A stretch of 38,017 nt of DNA from JADJDM01 sp044352985 (lineage in GTDB: Bacteria > Bacteroidota > Bacteroidia > B-17B0 > Aurantibacillaceae). The position numbers and the translations under genes were made by a program. The notes below the pieces were generated by a model. It ran no database searches. It was not told the DNA's origin and was given only the letters and a program-made list of their open reading frames with translations. Below, piece after piece: positions 34,800 through 38,017 of the stretch (position 1 is the first letter of the stretch; each line of letters begins with the position of its first letter). The stretch spans positions 1 through 38,017 of the forward strand of contig JBILCU010000021.1 in assembly GCA_044352985.1 (NCBI GenBank), in the 5' to 3' direction.

Positions 34800-35096
34800 A
34801 TGAAAACAATGAGAAAAATTACAAGCATTTGTGCTGGAGTAGCATTAATGGCGGGCTTAACATTTACATCTTGTAAAAAATCGTATTCATGCGAGTGTAA
34901 TACAAGTTATACTGATGGCAATGGTGATCAAATAACATTAACAAAAATTGAACCTTTAAGTGAAAAGATGAAAGACAATCAAGCATCTTCTGCATGTAAT
35001 GCAACTGCCGCACAAATGAAAGTAGTTAATGATGATTTGAATGCAGATCCAACTGGGGTTTATGAAGATTTAAAAACAACTTGTACTGTGAAGTAA
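34800..35096 (+). CDS. Small lipoprotein of unknown function
   Basis: A 98-residue protein, start MKTMRKITSICAGVALMAGL and lipobox TFTSC, so it is probably anchored by lipid in the envelope. The mature part is short and polar with several cysteines (YSCECNTSYTDGNGDQITL, SACNATAAQMK, TTCTVK). No family is recognised. The start at 34800 is chosen because a farther upstream start would cover the promoter and spoil the signal peptide. It has a perfect promoter and ends in a good terminator, so it is a single-gene unit. Confidence 0.75.
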   Translation: MKTMRKITSICAGVALMAGLTFTSCKKSYSCECNTSYTDGNGDQITLTKIEPLSEKMKDNQASSACNATAAQMKVVNDDLNADPTGVYEDLKTTCTVK

Positions 35097-35103
35097 AAAT
35101 GAT

Positions 35104-35135
35104 AAGGCTTAGCTAGTATTTAGTTAAGCCTTTTT
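35104..35135 (+). terminator. Intrinsic terminator after the lipoprotein gene
   Basis: aaggctta pairs with taagcctt, followed by a run of T's. Confidence 0.8.
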
Positions 35136-35206
35136 AAAATTCACGGCAAAACAATAATCCATTTTGATAGAACAAAATTAATATAAGATAGTTTTAAATA
35201 AGTAAC

Positions 35207-35299
35207 ATGAATAATCAACTAAAAAAAGAGTTCAATTTATTCCTCTTGTTTTTAATTATGCTTTTAGTATCAATACTGTTGTCAAAAACATTCTATTAG
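35207..35299 (+). CDS. Tiny membrane protein (30 residues)
   Basis: ATG at 35207 to TAG at 35297-35299. A charged start (MNNQLKKEF) is followed by one hydrophobic helix (LFLLFLIMLLVSILL) and a short tail. It is too short for database-type recognition; codon use is ordinary. It lies between the terminator of the first lipoprotein and the second lipoprotein. A similar one-helix protein is at 36172. Confidence 0.5.
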   Translation: MNNQLKKEFNLFLLFLIMLLVSILLSKTFY

Positions 35300-35320
35300 T
35301 TTAATTTATTAAATCTACTG

Positions 35321-35340
35321 CCCACATCAGTAAATGTGGG
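35321..35340. promoter_or_regulatory. Inverted repeat before the second lipoprotein
   Basis: cccacat and atgtggg around six bases. No T-run follows. It may be an operator or an mRNA hairpin; it is GC-richer than its surroundings. Confidence 0.3.
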
Positions 35341-35390
35341 GCGAATGCCGAAAAGCCAAATGAGTAGGTATTAAATAAAAAATAAAAATT

Positions 35391-35732
35391 ATGAAAAAAA
35401 TAAAAATTTTAACTTCAGTTATAGCTATTTCTATTTTAATTTCTTCGTGCGGTGTGCAACAATTTGCTGTAAACACAGAAGTTCAACCTTTCCAAAACGG
35501 AGGCACAGTTTTCGGTGAAAAAACAAGAGGTAAAATAATAAAGAAAAGCGGGGATTTTTTTGTAATAGGCATCAATGTAATGAATTGTAATACTGCTCAA
35601 ATGGCAAAAGAAATAGATGCAAAAAGTTATACAGTTGAAACAAAGTCAAATTTACTATCATTAGTATTATTAGGACTTACAGGAGGTGTAATTGATTATA
35701 AAACGGTAACAGTAATTAAAAGAGATAAGTAA
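35391..35732 (+). CDS. Small lipoprotein with LTGG motif, paralogue 1
   Basis: A 113-residue lipoprotein: signal MKKIKILTSVIAISILISSC with lipobox ISSC, then QQFAVNTEVQPFQNGG and, near the end, LSLVLLGLTGGVIDYKTVTV. The last part matches the C-terminus of the next gene (LISGLTGGIVTTYTIKV), so the two are distant paralogues. Their C-terminal hydrophobic glycine pattern recalls Bor/Iss-type small lipoproteins, but I would not assign that family firmly. No function is known. Confidence 0.75.
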   Translation: MKKIKILTSVIAISILISSCGVQQFAVNTEVQPFQNGGTVFGEKTRGKIIKKSGDFFVIGINVMNCNTAQMAKEIDAKSYTVETKSNLLSLVLLGLTGGVIDYKTVTVIKRDK

Positions 35733-35783
35733 TTTTTTCATTAATTAATACGTCTATAAACACTTAAAATTAGAATAGAAAAA

Positions 35784-36089
35784 ATGAAAAATAAAATTTA
35801 TACTCTAATATTTGTTTTAATCATTACATTATTTATGCCTTCATGTATGACAACAAAAACAAATGTAGGAGCATATAAAGAAACTGAAGGGAATGAATAT
35901 ACCTACGCTAAAGGAAAACAAATTTGGCTGTTTTGGGGATTAATTCCAATGGGAAGAACAAGTGTGAATACTCCTAGTAACGGAAATTGTCAGGTTGTTA
36001 CAAAATTTAATTTTGGTGATGTATTAATTAGCGGTTTGACGGGCGGTATAGTAACTACTTATACAATAAAAGTAAAAGCGAAGAAATAA
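35784..36089 (+). CDS. Small lipoprotein with LTGG motif, Bor-like, paralogue 2
   Basis: A 101-residue lipoprotein: signal MKNKIYTLIFVLIITLFMPS and lipobox MPSC. The mature part has QIWLFWGLIPMGRTSV, NGNCQVVTKFNFGD and ISGLTGGIVTTYTIKVKAKK. This W-G plus C plus LTGG arrangement resembles phage-derived Bor proteins, though similarity is low. It lies 51 bp after paralogue 1. Confidence 0.72.
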   Translation: MKNKIYTLIFVLIITLFMPSCMTTKTNVGAYKETEGNEYTYAKGKQIWLFWGLIPMGRTSVNTPSNGNCQVVTKFNFGDVLISGLTGGIVTTYTIKVKAKK

Positions 36090-36171
36090 TAATTATTGAA
36101 TTTTAATTAAAACAATTAAATTTCATTGATTGTGACTTTCAAATTATATATCTATTTAACTAAAATCAATC

Positions 36172-36312
36172 ATGTCAATTGATTTAACTAAACTTATTAT
36201 CTCAGCTTTGATTTTTGAAATTCATCAAAGCATAATTAAAATTTCCTTTCTGATTCTTCCTTTATTTTTAGTATTATTCATCTGTCAGCTAAAAAAAATT
36301 GGCAAGTTTTAA
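36172..36312 (+). CDS. Small membrane protein (46 residues)
   Basis: ATG at 36172 to TAA at 36310-36312. A polar N-terminus (MSIDLTKLIISALIFEIHQS) is followed by one transmembrane helix (IIKISFLILPLFLVLFIC) and QLKKIGKF. The positive C-terminus suggests that end is in the cytoplasm. No family is recognised. It lies between paralogue 2 and the barrel gene. Confidence 0.5.
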   Translation: MSIDLTKLIISALIFEIHQSIIKISFLILPLFLVLFICQLKKIGKF

Positions 36313-36364
36313 AAAGGTTGTTTAACTCAATGAAACTTTGGTTTTATGTTACTATTTCCAAAAA

Positions 36365-37474
36365 ATGCAACCTAATTTAGTTATTGCTTTTGTTTTTAGT
36401 TGTATAACAAGCGTTTCGTGTATCGCTAAAAACCTAACTCCTACTGATACAGTTAGAAATAATAGAAATTTAAAATTTTTAATTGTACCTGTTTTATTTA
36501 AAAGTATAGAAACAAATTGGGCAATTGGCATTAGCGGCTCTGTTTCATTTAAAACAACTCATGCAAATGATACTTTAACCAGAACCTCTTCCATACAAAG
36601 TGTTGCCCTTTTTACCCAGCGCAATCAAAACATTCAGGTGCTTGATGCAACAATTTATTTTCCAAAAGAAAAATATATATTAACGGTACAAACATCTCAC
36701 AGTTATTTTCCTGATAAATTTTGGGGCATTGGCGCGCATACAAACAATAACAAGTATGAAAATTATGAATACAGCCAGGTTTACTTTTTAAGTCAGTTAA
36801 AAAGAAAAATCAGAAAAAGTTTATTTGCAGGAGTAATTTATGAGTACCAAAATATTTACCATTTGAAGTATGAAAAATACAATTTATTTGATTCTTCCAT
36901 GCTTTATGGTAAGGTACAACATGCAGTTACAGGTTTGGGAGCAAGTATTAGTTATGACACGAGAAACTCAAGCTTTTGGCCTACACAAGGTGTTTTTATA
37001 CAATACACTTATAGGGCAGCCATTAAGTCATTTCTAAATTCAAGCTACACCAACCTAAAAACAATTCTTGATATTCGGTATTTTAAAAAAATTGATACTA
37101 AAGCAATTATCGCTTTTCAATTGTTTAATCTTTCTAATTTCAGAGAAACACCAATTAGAGAGTTAGCCATGATAGGTGGTGCATATAATTTAAGGGGTTT
37201 TTATCAGGGTAGATTCAGAGATTTAAAAATGACAACATTTATTGCAGAGTTACGTTTTCCTGTATATAAAAAATTTAGTGCTTGTGTTTTTAATGGTGCA
37301 GGTTATATTTACAATACGCTATCAAATCTTAATTTTAATAAACTAAAAATAAGCTATGGTACCGGAATACGTTATTCCATAAGAAAAGATGAAAAATTTA
37401 ATATCCGTATAGATTACGGCTTTGTAGATAGATATAATAATGGCTTATATTTTACATTAGGAGAGTGTTTTTAG
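36365..37474 (+). CDS. BamA/TamA-like outer-membrane barrel without POTRA domains
   Basis: A 369-residue protein with a signal peptide (QPNLVIAFVFSCITSVSC), then a barrel related to the bacterial surface antigen (BamA/TamA) domain. It shows GLGASISYDTRNSSFWPTQG, the LRGFYQGRFRDLKMTT motif and AELRFPVYKKFSACVFNGAG, and it ends in YNNGLYFTLGECF with a terminal phenylalanine. No POTRA domain is present, so it is unlikely to be BamA itself; such short forms are often of unknown role. A TTG upstream would add nine residues before the signal peptide, so the ATG at 36365 is chosen. Confidence 0.85.
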   Translation: MQPNLVIAFVFSCITSVSCIAKNLTPTDTVRNNRNLKFLIVPVLFKSIETNWAIGISGSVSFKTTHANDTLTRTSSIQSVALFTQRNQNIQVLDATIYFPKEKYILTVQTSHSYFPDKFWGIGAHTNNNKYENYEYSQVYFLSQLKRKIRKSLFAGVIYEYQNIYHLKYEKYNLFDSSMLYGKVQHAVTGLGASISYDTRNSSFWPTQGVFIQYTYRAAIKSFLNSSYTNLKTILDIRYFKKIDTKAIIAFQLFNLSNFRETPIRELAMIGGAYNLRGFYQGRFRDLKMTTFIAELRFPVYKKFSACVFNGAGYIYNTLSNLNFNKLKISYGTGIRYSIRKDEKFNIRIDYGFVDRYNNGLYFTLGECF

Positions 37475-37650
37475 TTAATGAAATAGTCGATTTAAAAAAG
37501 TGCAAGCATGCTTTCATAACTCTTAGAATAATTTGTTACCCGTAAACACTTTAGCACGGATTTGTAGCTGCGGCAATTCATTGTGATTATAAGAACCGTA
37601 GCATTGTAAATAATTCGGCACAATGTCAACTTAGATTGCGCGGAATATAG
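37475..37650. other. Gene-free stretch after the barrel gene
   Basis: 176 bp with nothing recognisable as a gene, terminator or promoter. It is more mixed in composition than the nearby genes and leads directly into the tandem array. Confidence 0.5.
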
Positions 37651-38017
37651 ACCTTATCAATAAAGGATTTTGTTCCATTTCTCGCCCTTCGACTACGCTC
37701 AGGGCGCAAGCTCGAAGTGACAACTGAAAAATCAAAAATCTAAATTCTTAAATGTTAAATAACTAAATCTTAGTTCAAAAAAATGTCAGGTCGAGCGGAG
37801 TCGAGACCTAATCAATAAAGGATTTTGTTCCACTTCTCGACTTCGCTCGAAGTGACAACTGAAAAATCAAAAATCTAAATTCTTAAATGCTAAATAACTA
37901 AATCTTAGTTCAAAAAAATGTCAGGTCGAGCGGAGTCGAGACCTAATCAATAAAGGATTTTGTTCCACTTCTCGACTTCGCTCGAAGTGACAACTGAAAA
38001 ATCAAAAATCTAAATTC
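37651..38017. repeat. Tandem intergenic array of about 135-bp units with palindromic arms
   Basis: Units start at 37651, 37806 and 37941. The second spacing is exactly 135 bp. The first unit is 20 bp longer because of a ccttcgactacgctcaggg-type insertion. Each unit starts acctaatcaataaagg or accttatcaataaagg, has the left arm core cgacttcgctcga, the spacer with ctaaattcttaaatg, and the right arm core tcgagcggagtcgag. The third unit is cut off by the window end. Confidence 0.92.

Noticed and set aside
36365..37474. Calling the barrel gene bamA
   Set aside because: POTRA domains are absent and the protein is far too short for BamA.
37651..38017. CRISPR array at the right end
   Set aside because: The units are repeated along their whole length with no unique spacers, and no cas genes are in the window.

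Overview
The window looks like chromosomal DNA of a gliding or surface-active member of the Bacteroidota (class Bacteroidia; I cannot fix the order). The evidence is the low GC content and a strong set of type IX secretion system (T9SS) markers: two PorP/SprF-like proteins, two cargo proteins with type B (gliding-motility-associated) C-terminal domains, and one cargo with a type A sorting domain. Promoter-like sites also match the Bacteroidota -33/-7 consensus (TTTG and TAnnTTTG). No rRNA, tRNA, insertion sequence, phage or CRISPR array is visible.

Layout. (a) 1-4517, + strand: the 3' end of a large repetitive cargo/adhesin gene (eight near-identical 123-bp units), then a PorP/SprF partner and an OmpA/PD40 protein, an arrangement like sprB-sprF. 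(b) 4601-6781: mazG and rlmD housekeeping genes. (c) 6782-7406: a 625-bp gap filled with hairpins, a dispersed repeat and a GC-rich block. (d) 7407-15395, - strand: an HD phosphohydrolase; a second cargo/SprF pair in which the cargo carries lamin-tail and CotH-kinase-like domains; a small P-loop kinase, DgkA and a fused 2-oxoacid dehydrogenase E1. (e) 15463-25451: beta-barrel proteins, an MBL hydrolase, a methionine-type aminotransferase, an AsmA-like protein, a DUF2179 protein, an EamA transporter, an M28 peptidase and thymidine kinase. (f) 25604-30132: a 57-residue basic protein, a SAM-I riboswitch with its terminator, and metH. (g) 30176-33176: a membrane-anchored AraC-type regulator and a secreted T9SS type A pair. 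(h) 33177-34327: a 1.15-kb gene-free mosaic of repeats. (i) 34328-37474: an XRE regulator, three small lipoproteins, two tiny one-helix membrane proteins and a BamA-like barrel. (j) 37475-38017: a tandem array of 135-bp units running off the end.

How the genes work together. The two cargo/SprF pairs are probably T9SS substrates with dedicated outer-membrane partners; in the second pair the genes overlap by ATGA. Methionine metabolism is tied together by the SAM-I aptamer in the long leader of metH and, perhaps, by the methionine-type aminotransferase. The 35-36 kb lipoprotein/barrel cluster looks like an uncharacterised envelope module.

The most unusual sequence feature is a family of palindromic repeats built around a tcgactccgctcga-type core. 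It forms the tandem array at the right end and is also inserted, in frame, in the activation domain of metH. A second family, made of perfect hairpins with different stem sequences plus a shared 3' body, sits in two intergenic gaps 27 kb apart. These repeats are the best candidates here for something not well described.
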